Notes under the pieces: generated by a model
Databases searched by the model: none
What the model was told of the DNA's origin: nothing
What the model saw: only the letters and a program-made list of their open reading frames with translations
NCBI RefSeq assembly: GCF_001598295.1
Contig: NZ_BCYR01000002.1
Span: forward strand, 434,001-498,000
Source: Klebsiella ornithinolytica NBRC 105727 = ATCC 31898
Lineage (GTDB): Bacteria > Pseudomonadota > Gammaproteobacteria > Enterobacterales > Enterobacteriaceae
Length of the DNA: 64,000 nt
Direction of reading: 5' to 3'
Made by a program: the position numbers and the translations under genes
In this document: positions 33,911 through 42,392 of the stretch, piece by piece
Layout of the letters: the number at the start of each line of letters is the position of its first letter
Numbering within the stretch: the first letter of the stretch is position 1

Positions 33911-35314
33911 ATGACTAAACCTCAATCCGTTCACGTTGAAAACCTCGAAAGTAATACTATAAGACCTATTCCTCTTAATATGCGGCACGGTAAACCCGGC
34001 GATCTTTTTACCATTTGGTTCGGCTCGAATATCATGTTATTAACCGTGATCACCGGTGCCATGTCGGTGACCATTTTCCACCTTTCTTTTTTCTGGTCCG
34101 TTATTGCCCTGCTTATCGGCAGCCTGGTTGGCGGTCTTTTTATGGCATTGCATTCGGCGCAGGGCCCGAGGCTCGGCGTGCCGCAAATGGTGCAAACTAA
34201 GGGGCAGTTTGGCTCCTACGGCTCGGTACTGGTAGTATCGATCGTGGTATTAATGTATATCGGATTTACTGCCTCCAGCCTGGTATTAGGCGGGCAGTCA
34301 ATGCACGCTATCTATAAGCCGATGAACTCCGACGTCGGGATTATTGTCGTCGGGGCACTCAGTTTATTCGCCACCATCTTTGGCTATAAAATCATCCACT
34401 CCTACGCCAGAATTATGTCGTGGATTTCCGGTATTGTGCTGGCTGCCACATTTCTGTGGATCGTGTTTGTGCACGGCCTGCCGGTCGATTTCCTCGATCG
34501 CGGCGGCTTCAACAAGGTTGGCTTCCTCGGCGCGGTATCCATTGCGGCGCTGTGGCAGCTGGCCTATGCCCCCTATGTCTCTGACTATTCACGCTATATG
34601 CCCTACAGCACCAACGATAAAAGCGTTTTTTATGCCAGCTATTTTGGCTGCATTTTAGGCTCCTACCTGCCGATGGTCCTCGGCGTGCTGGTGGCTGTCT
34701 GTATTAGTAATGATGATATTATTCAGGGCATTATCGATCTAACCGGCGGAATGGGCGCCGTAGTCATTGTGGTACTGGCGCTGGGGATCGCCGCCACAAA
34801 CTCCATGATGTTGTACTGCGGAGTTCTCTGCACCTTGACCCTGGGCCAGACTTTTATTGATGGCTGGTCGCCGATGGCCCGCGCCAGAATAATCACCGCC
34901 ATCCTCACGATGATTCTCGAAATATCACTGGCGATCTATGGTCAGGAAAACTTTTTATTAATCTACACCAACTTTATTACCGTGCTATTATATGTGCTGG
35001 TGCCGTGGACGGCGATTAATCTGGTGGATTACTACCTGGTCGCCCATGGCGAATATGAGGTTGAGTCCTTCTTTAAACGCGATGGCGGAATCTACGGTTA
35101 TTTTAATGCCACGGCTATTTTCTGCTATTTACTGGGAATCGCCGTGGAAGTGCCGTTTATGTCGACGGCGATCTATACCGGACCTGTTGCGCTGTCATTT
35201 GGCGGGGCAGATTTATCATGGATTATTGGTTTGCTGGTCGTTTCTCCTGTCTATTATTACCTCTCCAGAGCGAAGACGGTCAAAAAGATGGCCTTTGCGA
35301 AAGAGAAAATTTAA
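33911..35314 (+). CDS. NCS1-family cytosine/purine-type permease
   Basis: A 467-residue inner-membrane protein with about 12 helices, of the nucleobase:cation symporter-1 family (CodB, PucI, Mhp1). Seen: a soluble N-terminus with P-L-N-M-R-H-G-K-P-G-D-L-F-T-I-W-F-G-S-N-I, the P-R-L-G-V-P-Q-M segment, and A-P-Y-V-S-D-Y-S-R-Y-M-P in helix 6. Family members import cytosine, purines, allantoin, hydantoins or thiamine precursors. It converges on the hydrolase operon to its right, whose FMO/Rid/DUF1028/ArgE genes suggest it brings in a nitrogen heterocycle or related amide. Confidence 0.88.
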   Translation: MTKPQSVHVENLESNTIRPIPLNMRHGKPGDLFTIWFGSNIMLLTVITGAMSVTIFHLSFFWSVIALLIGSLVGGLFMALHSAQGPRLGVPQMVQTKGQFGSYGSVLVVSIVVLMYIGFTASSLVLGGQSMHAIYKPMNSDVGIIVVGALSLFATIFGYKIIHSYARIMSWISGIVLAATFLWIVFVHGLPVDFLDRGGFNKVGFLGAVSIAALWQLAYAPYVSDYSRYMPYSTNDKSVFYASYFGCILGSYLPMVLGVLVAVCISNDDIIQGIIDLTGGMGAVVIVVLALGIAATNSMMLYCGVLCTLTLGQTFIDGWSPMARARIITAILTMILEISLAIYGQENFLLIYTNFITVLLYVLVPWTAINLVDYYLVAHGEYEVESFFKRDGGIYGYFNATAIFCYLLGIAVEVPFMSTAIYTGPVALSFGGADLSWIIGLLVVSPVYYYLSRAKTVKKMAFAKEKI

Positions 35315-35341
35315 AGCAATATATTCCCTCAGTCATCATTT

Positions 35342-35370
35342 AGCTCCGGACAGGTTCCGGAGCTTTTTTT
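35342..35370 (+). terminator. Terminator of the NCS1 permease gene
   Basis: AGCTCCGGA and TCCGGAGCT arms around CAGGT are followed by seven T, 28 bases after the permease stop. Confidence 0.9.
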
Positions 35371-35495
35371 ATTCCGCCGCGGGCAACAGGAAAAGACCGC
35401 GGCGAAATAAAGAACGGCCGCAGCGAAAAGAGATAACGGAAAAAATGCGGGAAAAGAGGATTGCGGAAATGCGCCCGGGTCCGGGCGCAAAAGAT

Positions 35496-36647
35496 TCAGG
35501 AGGCCGCCATCCAGTGGCGCAGGTTATCCAGCATCGCCAGACATTGATCCAGCTGGCTCAGAGCAATAAATTCATCCGGCTTGTGTCCCTGCTCCATACT
35601 TCCCGGCCCACAAATCAGCGTTGCCACGCCCGCTTCGTCAAACAGCCCACCTTCCGTGCCAAAGGCGACGGTGGAGAAGGTATCATTTCCCGCCCATTGC
35701 GCCAGCCAACCGGCAAAGGCCGACTGCGGATCGCTCAGCAGACCGGGATACTGGCTGAGCGGCTGAAAGCGGATCGTTGCCTCCGCCGCCACCGCGCGCA
35801 TCGCCTGCACCAGTTCATCGTTGGCATACGCCTGCAGCCCGGTGAGCGTCTCGTCGAGCGACACATCCGGCAAATGGCGGATTTCAAAATCGAACTGGCA
35901 GCGCTCAGGCACAATATTGAGCGCCGCGCCACCCGTAATCAGCCCCACCTGAACGGTACTGTACGGCGGGTCGAAACGCGCATCCTGCCTGAGCGCCAGC
36001 TTTTCACCCAGTACGCCTAAGCGGGTAATCAGCTTCGCCGCATACTCAATGGCATTCACACCATCGGGGGCATAGGCCGAATGGCAGGCCTTACCGTGAA
36101 TATGGCAGCGCATGGCTAGTTTACCTTTATGGCCGTAGACCGGGCGCATCTCCGTCGGCTCACCGATAATGCACAGGGCGGGCTTATCCTTTGAGGCTTT
36201 AAGATGGTTCACCAGACTGCGGACGCCGAGACATCCCACCTCCTCATCATAGGAAAAGGCCAGGTGCAGAGGCATGCTTAACGGCTGTGCGAGGAAGGCG
36301 GGAACAGAGGCCAGCACGCAGGCGATAAAGCCCTTCATGTCGGTGCTGCCGCGCCCGTAGCACAGGCCATCGCGGAGGGTGAGTGCAAAAGGAGGGACCG
36401 TCCAGCGCTGGCCGTCAACCGGAACCACATCGGTATGGCCGGAGAGCATTACGCCCCCCGGCCCCGGCGGCCCCAGGCGGGCGTAAAGATTGGCTTTTTT
36501 GCCGTCGTCATCGTAGAACAGCCGGCATTCAATGCCAAAACCGCTCAGAAAGCGGTTTATGTAATCGATCATCTCGAGATTGGATTCGCGACTGGTGGTA
36601 TCAAAAGCCAGCAGCGTTGCCAGTATCGACTTCACCTCATTATTCAT
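35496..36647 (-). CDS. ArgE-like M20 deacylase (N-acyl amino-acid hydrolase)
   Basis: A 383-residue dinuclear-zinc peptidase-family M20 enzyme, annotated elsewhere as acetylornithine deacetylase. Zinc and catalytic residues are visible: H and D in S-G-H-T-D-V-V-P, D in G-S-T-D-M-K-G, the general base and bridging acids in S-Y-D-E-E-V-G-C, and E in I-G-E-P-T-E. The true argE sits with argCBH elsewhere, so this paralogue in a catabolic cluster probably hydrolyses another N-acyl, N-formyl or N-carbamoyl amino acid. The frame is open 56 codons upstream, but ATG 36647 fits the family and overlaps the DUF1028 stop by eight bases. Confidence 0.87.
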   Translation of the reverse strand: MNNEVKSILATLLAFDTTSRESNLEMIDYINRFLSGFGIECRLFYDDDGKKANLYARLGPPGPGGVMLSGHTDVVPVDGQRWTVPPFALTLRDGLCYGRGSTDMKGFIACVLASVPAFLAQPLSMPLHLAFSYDEEVGCLGVRSLVNHLKASKDKPALCIIGEPTEMRPVYGHKGKLAMRCHIHGKACHSAYAPDGVNAIEYAAKLITRLGVLGEKLALRQDARFDPPYSTVQVGLITGGAALNIVPERCQFDFEIRHLPDVSLDETLTGLQAYANDELVQAMRAVAAEATIRFQPLSQYPGLLSDPQSAFAGWLAQWAGNDTFSTVAFGTEGGLFDEAGVATLICGPGSMEQGHKPDEFIALSQLDQCLAMLDNLRHWMAAS

Positions 36648-37314
36648 CGCCCGGTACTCCGTAACTGGGGGCCTCCCGCGGGTCGAGCGCGCGCGTGATA
36701 TAGGCCTGCATCTGCGGCTCATAGGCCTGCCAGAGCGCGGCCAGCTCGCCAATGGGATCCTCCTCGCTCCAGTCAATACGCAAATCCACCAGCGGCCACG
36801 AATAGTCATCCACAACCTTCACCGCCGCAGAGTGAACCGGGCCGGCTTCACCGCCGCAGGCCAGACCGGCCTGTAGCGCGGCCAGCAGGCGCAGCGCCAT
36901 TTCGCCTTCGCTCTGCTGAAAACCCGTCACCATTGCCTCAATAACCGCCGTGCTGGCCAGCATATTTCCAGCGGCAATGCAGTTTTCTCCTTCGGCAACA
37001 TGATAAATACCAAGGGTTTTATCGCCGCTGAAGGCGGCGGTTTGTCCGTTGGCGTCGATGGCGATGATCTGCCGGTAGCGGCTAAAATCGTCCTCCGCCA
37101 GCGCCCTGCGCAACGCGATGTCCGGCGCGAATCCCTGTTCCAGTTGCGCTAACGCCAGCTGACCCAGCGCCGGTAACGTGATGTTCTGACTGGATACCGC
37201 CCCCACCCCGGCCTGTAGCCAGGGACAGCGGGCGCCGACGGCAATGCTGGAGGAGCTGAGCGCAATACCAAACTGCCCGCTTTCCGGGCAATATGCTGCG
37301 ATAGAAAAGGTCAT
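36640..37314 (-). CDS. DUF1028 protein (Ntn-hydrolase-like fold)
   Basis: A 224-residue protein of the DUF1028 family. The N-terminus M-T-F-S-I-A-A-Y-C-P-E-S-G-Q-F-G-I-A-L-S-S-S-S-I-A-V-G is the family hallmark, followed by A-G-V-G-A-V-S-S-Q, and A-A-G-N-M-L-A-S in the middle. The predicted fold is like N-terminal nucleophile hydrolases but no activity is established that I know of. Its gene is coupled to the ArgE-like gene and lies nine bases after the Rid gene, a combination suggesting a hydrolytic step on an amide or cyclic amide. Confidence 0.85.
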   Translation of the reverse strand: MTFSIAAYCPESGQFGIALSSSSIAVGARCPWLQAGVGAVSSQNITLPALGQLALAQLEQGFAPDIALRRALAEDDFSRYRQIIAIDANGQTAAFSGDKTLGIYHVAEGENCIAAGNMLASTAVIEAMVTGFQQSEGEMALRLLAALQAGLACGGEAGPVHSAAVKVVDDYSWPLVDLRIDWSEEDPIGELAALWQAYEPQMQAYITRALDPREAPSYGVPGDE

Positions 37315-37323
37315 CGTCGCTCC

Positions 37324-37746
37324 TTACTTCACGAAATCATCGGGAATGACGGCAATCACATCGATCTCCATCAGCCATTGCGGCTGCGCCAGCGCTGAAA
37401 TCACCAGCCCCGTGGAGATCGGGAACACCCCCTTCAGCCATTTACCCACCTCCTGATACACCGGCTCACGATAACGTGGGTCAATGATATAGGTCGTGGT
37501 TTTCACGATGTGCGACAGGTCGCTTCCGGCCTCTTCCAGCAGCTGTTTGACGTTTTTCATCGCCTGCTCGGCCTGAGCCTGCGGGTCGCCCAATCCGACC
37601 AGGTTACCGGCAAAATCGGTTCCCACCTGACCGCGCACGTAGACGGTATTCCCGGCGCGAACCGCCTGGCATAAATCGTTATCCAGGCTCTGATTAGGGT
37701 AAGTCTCTTTGGTATTAAACATGCGAATACGGGTATGCGTTGGCAT
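37324..37746 (-). CDS. Rid-family (YjgF/YER057c/UK114) protein, non-archetypal
   Basis: A 140-residue member of the Rid superfamily. Seen: Y-V-R-G-Q-V-G-T-D near residue 52, A-Q-A-E-Q-A-M-K-N-V-K-Q-L-L-E-E-A-G, and M-E-I-D-V-I-A-V-I-P near the C-terminus. Archetypal RidA has an arginine for 2-aminoacrylate hydrolysis in a P-A-R-S segment; here the matching segment reads L-A-Q-P-Q-W-L-M-E, without arginine. It therefore resembles Rid subfamilies encoded in catabolic operons whose chemistry is unsettled. Located between the monooxygenase and DUF1028 genes. Confidence 0.87.
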   Translation of the reverse strand: MPTHTRIRMFNTKETYPNQSLDNDLCQAVRAGNTVYVRGQVGTDFAGNLVGLGDPQAQAEQAMKNVKQLLEEAGSDLSHIVKTTTYIIDPRYREPVYQEVGKWLKGVFPISTGLVISALAQPQWLMEIDVIAVIPDDFVK

Positions 37747-37775
37747 CTTGTTTATCCTGTTTAGTGGGCGAACGT

Positions 37776-39041
37776 TCAGCGCCGATCGGCGGCCTGGTAC
37801 TGGCTGTACTTACGCTGAGTGGCAATATGGTCAGCAATGTGTTTTGCGTCATGCCAGACGCCCCAGATGAAGGTTGACCCCCGGCGCGACAGCCACGGCA
37901 ATCCGAGAAAATAGACCCCGGGTTCGCTGGAGACGCCGCGTTGATGCTGCGGACGGCGTTGCTCATTAAAAGCATTCACGTTGAGCCAGCTGTAATCCAC
38001 CGCGTAGCCGGTCGCCCAGATAATGGTGGCGATCCCCGCCTCCGCGAGATTCAGGGAGAGGATCGGCGAAGTCATGCACGGCGGATCAGGTAAAAACTCG
38101 CGGGCGGCAGGTTCTTCCGGTAGATCCAGGCCATTGGCCGCGATGTAGGCATCTGCGGCATCCAGCAGCGCCAGGTAGTTCTCATCCCCGCGACGAATGT
38201 TGTCGCACAGATCCGGCTGGAAGGTCGCCATCCCGGATTCAAAGGCTTTCGTCAGCCCGACCAGGGTGATGCCGCGATGCGCCAACTCGCGGAAGTCCAC
38301 GGTGTGCCCGCCATGGGCGCCGCTGACTGCGATAGTGACATGCTCTTTGCCCGGCGCGCTGGCGGGGGCGTCCCACATGCCCAGCACCCCCAGCCACCAG
38401 CAGAAGTCCCGGTTGCGATATGCGCGCGGCGGGCGGTCATGCGCGCCGACGGATAAATAGACCCGGCGGCCGGCACGCTGAAGCTCGTCGGCAATTTGCA
38501 CGCCGGAAGAGCCCGCGCCAACGACCAGCACGGCGCCCTCAGGAAGCTGCTGCGGGTTGTAGTATCGGGCGGAGTGGATTTGATGAAGGCTGCTCTCTTT
38601 TGGCGCAATCGGTGGAATAACCGGTTTTTGAAACGGCCCGGTCGCGGCAACAATACGCTGGGCTTCAATAACGCCCTCCGTGGTCTCAATGGTAAACCCC
38701 GGTCGTCCGCTGTTGCGAACCGCGCTTTTAACTTCAACGCCGGTACGCACCGGCAGATTGAAGGCCCTGACGTAATCTTCAAAGTATTCCGCCACATCGT
38801 CTTTGGGAATGAAGCTATCGGGATTCCCCCCTTTAAATTCCATCCCCGGGAAACGGTCGTGCCACGCCGGACCATTCGCCACCAGCGAGTCCCAACGCCC
38901 GCTTCGCCAGGCTTCAGCGATGCGGTTTTTCTCGATAACCAGATGTGAGATCCCCAGCTTCGTCAGATGCTCACTCATGGCAATACCGGCCTGACCCCCG
39001 CCAACAATCAACGTATCAATGTTCGTTTTTTCTACGGTCAT
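37776..39041 (-). CDS. Class B flavin-dependent monooxygenase
   Basis: A 421-residue cytosolic flavoenzyme with two Rossmann motifs: G-G-G-Q-A-G near residue 14 for FAD and G-A-G-S-S-G near 173 for NAD(P)H. W-D-S-L near 49, G-P-F-Q-K-P near 135, and the late motif W-A-T-G-Y-A-V-D-Y-S-W are also typical. It resembles FMO/YUCCA-type N- or S-hydroxylating and Baeyer-Villiger-like enzymes. First gene of the FMO-Rid-DUF1028-ArgE operon, it probably makes the first attack on the imported substrate. A LysR gene lies upstream in the same orientation. Confidence 0.87.
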   Translation of the reverse strand: MTVEKTNIDTLIVGGGQAGIAMSEHLTKLGISHLVIEKNRIAEAWRSGRWDSLVANGPAWHDRFPGMEFKGGNPDSFIPKDDVAEYFEDYVRAFNLPVRTGVEVKSAVRNSGRPGFTIETTEGVIEAQRIVAATGPFQKPVIPPIAPKESSLHQIHSARYYNPQQLPEGAVLVVGAGSSGVQIADELQRAGRRVYLSVGAHDRPPRAYRNRDFCWWLGVLGMWDAPASAPGKEHVTIAVSGAHGGHTVDFRELAHRGITLVGLTKAFESGMATFQPDLCDNIRRGDENYLALLDAADAYIAANGLDLPEEPAAREFLPDPPCMTSPILSLNLAEAGIATIIWATGYAVDYSWLNVNAFNEQRRPQHQRGVSSEPGVYFLGLPWLSRRGSTFIWGVWHDAKHIADHIATQRKYSQYQAADRR

Positions 39042-39385
39042 AAATGTGTCCTTCGAATGGTGTTCAATCGCCAGGAATAAACCACTGCGCAGGACCGAGG
39101 TTAATAAACCGTAACAAGCAGGTAAATTATTATAAATTTAGAACCTGAGAATAAAATAGTGATGCAGAGCGCAGCATCTTGAATCTAATGAATAAAAGTA
39201 TTATTTGCGGGAGATTAACGGCAAAAGATAATCCGGCGAGCAGCCAATTATTCATAAAAAAGAAATCGCAAGCCATCAAGCCTATAAAAAATATATTCAG
39301 AGACTCGTTTTTTTATATTTAATATCACCGTCAGAGAGTGACCCGGCCCGCAATAGTACGAGCCGTCTCTTATTCTTCGCTGAAT
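39042..39385. promoter_or_regulatory. Upstream region of the monooxygenase operon
   Basis: 344 AT-rich bases between the LysR stop and the monooxygenase start, both on the minus strand. The operon promoter should lie near 39080-39180. No operator or further gene seen. Confidence 0.4.
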
Positions 39386-40315
39386 TTACGCCACCCGCGC
39401 ATCAATGTCCGCCGGGCTGAGTACCGCATGGCGACAATATTCCATAAACAGTTTAGTCGGTTTGGTCGGCTCGCTACTGCGCAGGTGCGCCATCACCAGC
39501 GTGGAGTTCGCCATCTCGTCCTGAATTTCCACGCAGCGCACCTGCTGGCCATCGTAGGTCATGTCGGAAACCGGGCGGGTTACCAGCACGGAAAAACCCA
39601 GCCCCTGGCCGACCATGCAGCGCACCATCTCAATAGACGGCGAGCTGTAGGCAACCTGAGGGTTATACCCTTTATCTTTGAAAATACTGATGAAATAGTT
39701 TCGACTTGGCACCACGTCCAACAGGACCATCGGCAGGTTATTGAGCTCGGAGAGTTTCACTGTCGCTCGCTGCGCCAGCGGATGATGTGCCGGCAGCAGA
39801 GCATAAGGCTTCTGCGGTGCATTGAGGCTTTCGGTGTGAATCGCGGTATCCAGCTCAAGATCGTAGAGAAACGCCAGATCGAAACGCCCGCGGTGCAGAC
39901 CGTGCGTAATTTCATGCTGCTCACCATCGCAAATTTTGAGGGTGATATCGGGATAGATCTTTTTAAATCCGGCAATCAGCGAAGGTAAATAGAGCGGCGC
40001 CGCCGTTTCAAAACAGCCTAGTGAAATAATGCCGGAGACCAGTTCATTATCCGCTTTTGAATTTTGCTCAAACTGATACGAAAGCCGCAGCAGCTCCTTC
40101 GCCTTTTCATAAAAGCGTTGCCCGCTGGGGGTCATCGACACCCCTTGCGCGTGGTGGCGAATAAAAAACTGCTGTTCAAACATATCTTCCAGGGTTTTCA
40201 CCGCAATGGAAATTGACGGCTGGGCGATATGTAACTGTCTGGAGGCTTCCGCAATACTCTCTGCTTCGACAACGGCAACAAAGTATTTGAGCTGCTTCAG
40301 GGTGAAATGGGGCAT
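39386..40315 (-). CDS. LysR-family regulator between two catabolic operons
   Basis: A 309-residue LysR protein. The DNA-binding region reads L-K-Q-L-K-Y-F-V-A-V-V-E-A-E-S-I-A-E-A-S-R-Q-L-H-I-A-Q-P-S-I-S, close to the NAC/CynR/BenM type, and the effector domain follows from about residue 90. It is upstream of and parallel to the monooxygenase operon and divergent from the aldehyde dehydrogenase/aminotransferase pair (529-base gap), so it could control either or both. Confidence 0.9.
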   Translation of the reverse strand: MPHFTLKQLKYFVAVVEAESIAEASRQLHIAQPSISIAVKTLEDMFEQQFFIRHHAQGVSMTPSGQRFYEKAKELLRLSYQFEQNSKADNELVSGIISLGCFETAAPLYLPSLIAGFKKIYPDITLKICDGEQHEITHGLHRGRFDLAFLYDLELDTAIHTESLNAPQKPYALLPAHHPLAQRATVKLSELNNLPMVLLDVVPSRNYFISIFKDKGYNPQVAYSSPSIEMVRCMVGQGLGFSVLVTRPVSDMTYDGQQVRCVEIQDEMANSTLVMAHLRSSEPTKPTKLFMEYCRHAVLSPADIDARVA

Positions 40316-40844
40316 GGGACACCTTATTTTTTATTCTCAGAGAGATAAGCTAAATAGCTTTAAACGATGCTCCCCGTCGCCCGCAACCCCGCCAGCGGAA
40401 AAAGATCAACAATCCGACGCGGGTCGTATTTTTACAGAAAATTAACAGACAAAGCGCAGGAAAGCTGCGAGCCAACGACAGGCCCGCGGCCTCAGATCGC
40501 AAGGAATAAGGGTCATTCATCTTTTTTTCATTACCTGTTATTAAATCAAACAATATTTAATATATTTAAAAGACAGCAGCAGCTGTGCTCAAAAAACCGA
40601 AGCATAAAAATAATATCCTTTTAAATACAAACCATTAAAAAATAACCCGCGTGATTTTTATGAATGCCGTCACAGAAATAACCGCCCCGCGCGCCCCTGA
40701 GAATTATCCCCTCCCCGGGACTAGCTACGTTTTTTATAGAGGTTACCTAGATTTTTAGTCCTTTCTCGTCGCTGCCTCCTCCTGCATCATGAATCAATAG
40801 CAACAAATCAATAACAAACAAGCAACATATCAAGGGAGAGGCGC
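40316..40844. promoter_or_regulatory. Divergent region between LysR and aldehyde dehydrogenase genes
   Basis: 529 bases holding small open frames without family resemblance. The stretch 40500-40670 is AT-rich. Around 40719-40762 there is an imperfect dyad (GGGACTAG against TTTTTAGTCC) with TTTTTTATAGAGG in it, which could be a regulator site. AAGGGAGAGG precedes the dehydrogenase ATG. Confidence 0.4.
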
Positions 40845-42344
40845 ATGTCTGGTATGTGTGATAGAAATTTCTGGCAGGACAAACTGCGGGAGCAACGCTT
40901 TATCAGCCACGCGATCGTCGATGGTCGTCCCTACCTCGCCATCAGCCGTAAAGTCTGCCCGGCCATCAACCCGGCGACCAATAGCGTGCTCGCCGCGGTG
41001 ACGGCGCTGCAAGCTGACGATATTGATATTGCAGTAAAATCATCCCGCGCCAGCTTCGCCTCCGGCGTCTGGTCCGGTCTGCCGCCGCAGGAACGTAAAA
41101 CCGTGCTGCTCAGGCTCTCCGCGCTGATTCTCGAACACCGTGAAGAGCTGGCGCTGCTTGAAAGTGCGAGCATGGGGAAACCGGTCAACGATGCGCTGAA
41201 TATGGATATTCCCGGCGCGGCGCACGTCATGGCCTGGTACGCCGAAAGCGTCGATAAAATTTACGCCGAGGTCGCCCCCACGCGTAAAGGGTCGCTCGCC
41301 ACCCTCACTCGTGAAGCGGTCGGCGTGGTGGCGGCAATCGTACCGTGGAACTTTCCGCTCGATCTCGCCTGCTGGAAACTCGGGCCGGCGCTGGCCGCCG
41401 GGAACAGCGTGATCCTCAAACCCTCAGAAAATTCGCCTTTTTCGGCGCTGCGTCTGGGTGAACTGGCGCTCGAGGCGGGTCTCCCGCCAGGCGTACTGAA
41501 CGTCGTCACCGGTCTCGGCACAGAAACGGGCGCCGCGCTTGGGCTGCATAACGATATTGATGTCATCACCTTTACCGGTTCGACCGCGGTCGGCAAGGCC
41601 TTCATGACCTACTCCGCGCAGTCAAACCTGAAACAGGTCTGGCTGGAGTGCGGCGGTAAAAGCGCCAACATCGTCTTTGCTGACTGCCAGGATCTCGACC
41701 TGGCGGCGGAGAAAGCCGCTTTCGGTATCTGTTTTAACCAGGGCGAAGTGTGCTCCGCCAACTCACGGCTGCTGGTAGAACGCGCGATTTATGCCGACTT
41801 TATCACCCGGGTACAGGCCAAAATGGAAGCCTGGGCACCGTCTCACCCCTTTGATCCGACAGCTAAAATGGGCGCGATGGTCAACGCAGCGCATGCGCAA
41901 AAGGTCATACGCGCGATCCGTTCGGCCCAACAGGAAGGTGCACGCGTGCTGACCGGCGGCCGTGAGGTCGAGATTGAAGGGATCGCCAACTACGTTCAGC
42001 CCACGCTGCTGGATGGGGTGAACGAAGAGATGTCGCTGTGGAAAGATGAAATTTTCGGCCCGGTGCTTGCCGCTATCCCCTTTGATGATGAACAGCAGGC
42101 CATCCAGCTTGCTAATAACCATATTTATGCCCTCGCCGCGTCGATCTGGACAGACGACCTGCACCGCGCGCACCGCGTTGCCGGACGGCTTAACGCCGGC
42201 ACGGTGTCGGTCAATACCGTGGATGCGCTGGACGTCACCGTGCCGTTTGGCGGCAATAAACAGTCTGGTTTTGGTCGGGATTTGTCGCTGCATGCCTTCG
42301 ACAAATTCACCACCCTTAAAACGACCTGGTTCCAGTTTCGCTAG
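40845..42344 (+). CDS. PuuC-like NAD(P)-dependent aldehyde dehydrogenase
   Basis: A 499-residue aldehyde dehydrogenase. Present are P-W-N-F-P-L near residue 168, the Rossmann F-T-G-S-T-A-V-G, catalytic Glu in L-E-C-G-G-K-S-A-N-I-V-F, the nucleophilic cysteine in F-N-Q-G-E-V-C-S-A-N-S-R, and E-I-F-G-P-V. It is closest in style to gamma-glutamyl-gamma-aminobutyraldehyde/aminobutyraldehyde dehydrogenases (PuuC, KauB). The putrescine-type aminotransferase follows 48 bases later, so it most likely oxidises 4-aminobutyraldehyde to GABA or a homologous aminoaldehyde. Confidence 0.88.
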   Translation: MSGMCDRNFWQDKLREQRFISHAIVDGRPYLAISRKVCPAINPATNSVLAAVTALQADDIDIAVKSSRASFASGVWSGLPPQERKTVLLRLSALILEHREELALLESASMGKPVNDALNMDIPGAAHVMAWYAESVDKIYAEVAPTRKGSLATLTREAVGVVAAIVPWNFPLDLACWKLGPALAAGNSVILKPSENSPFSALRLGELALEAGLPPGVLNVVTGLGTETGAALGLHNDIDVITFTGSTAVGKAFMTYSAQSNLKQVWLECGGKSANIVFADCQDLDLAAEKAAFGICFNQGEVCSANSRLLVERAIYADFITRVQAKMEAWAPSHPFDPTAKMGAMVNAAHAQKVIRAIRSAQQEGARVLTGGREVEIEGIANYVQPTLLDGVNEEMSLWKDEIFGPVLAAIPFDDEQQAIQLANNHIYALAASIWTDDLHRAHRVAGRLNAGTVSVNTVDALDVTVPFGGNKQSGFGRDLSLHAFDKFTTLKTTWFQFR

Positions 42345-42392
42345 CAGGCAGCGGCCTCGCCTTGCACTGATTCCGCTTACAGGAGAGATAAC

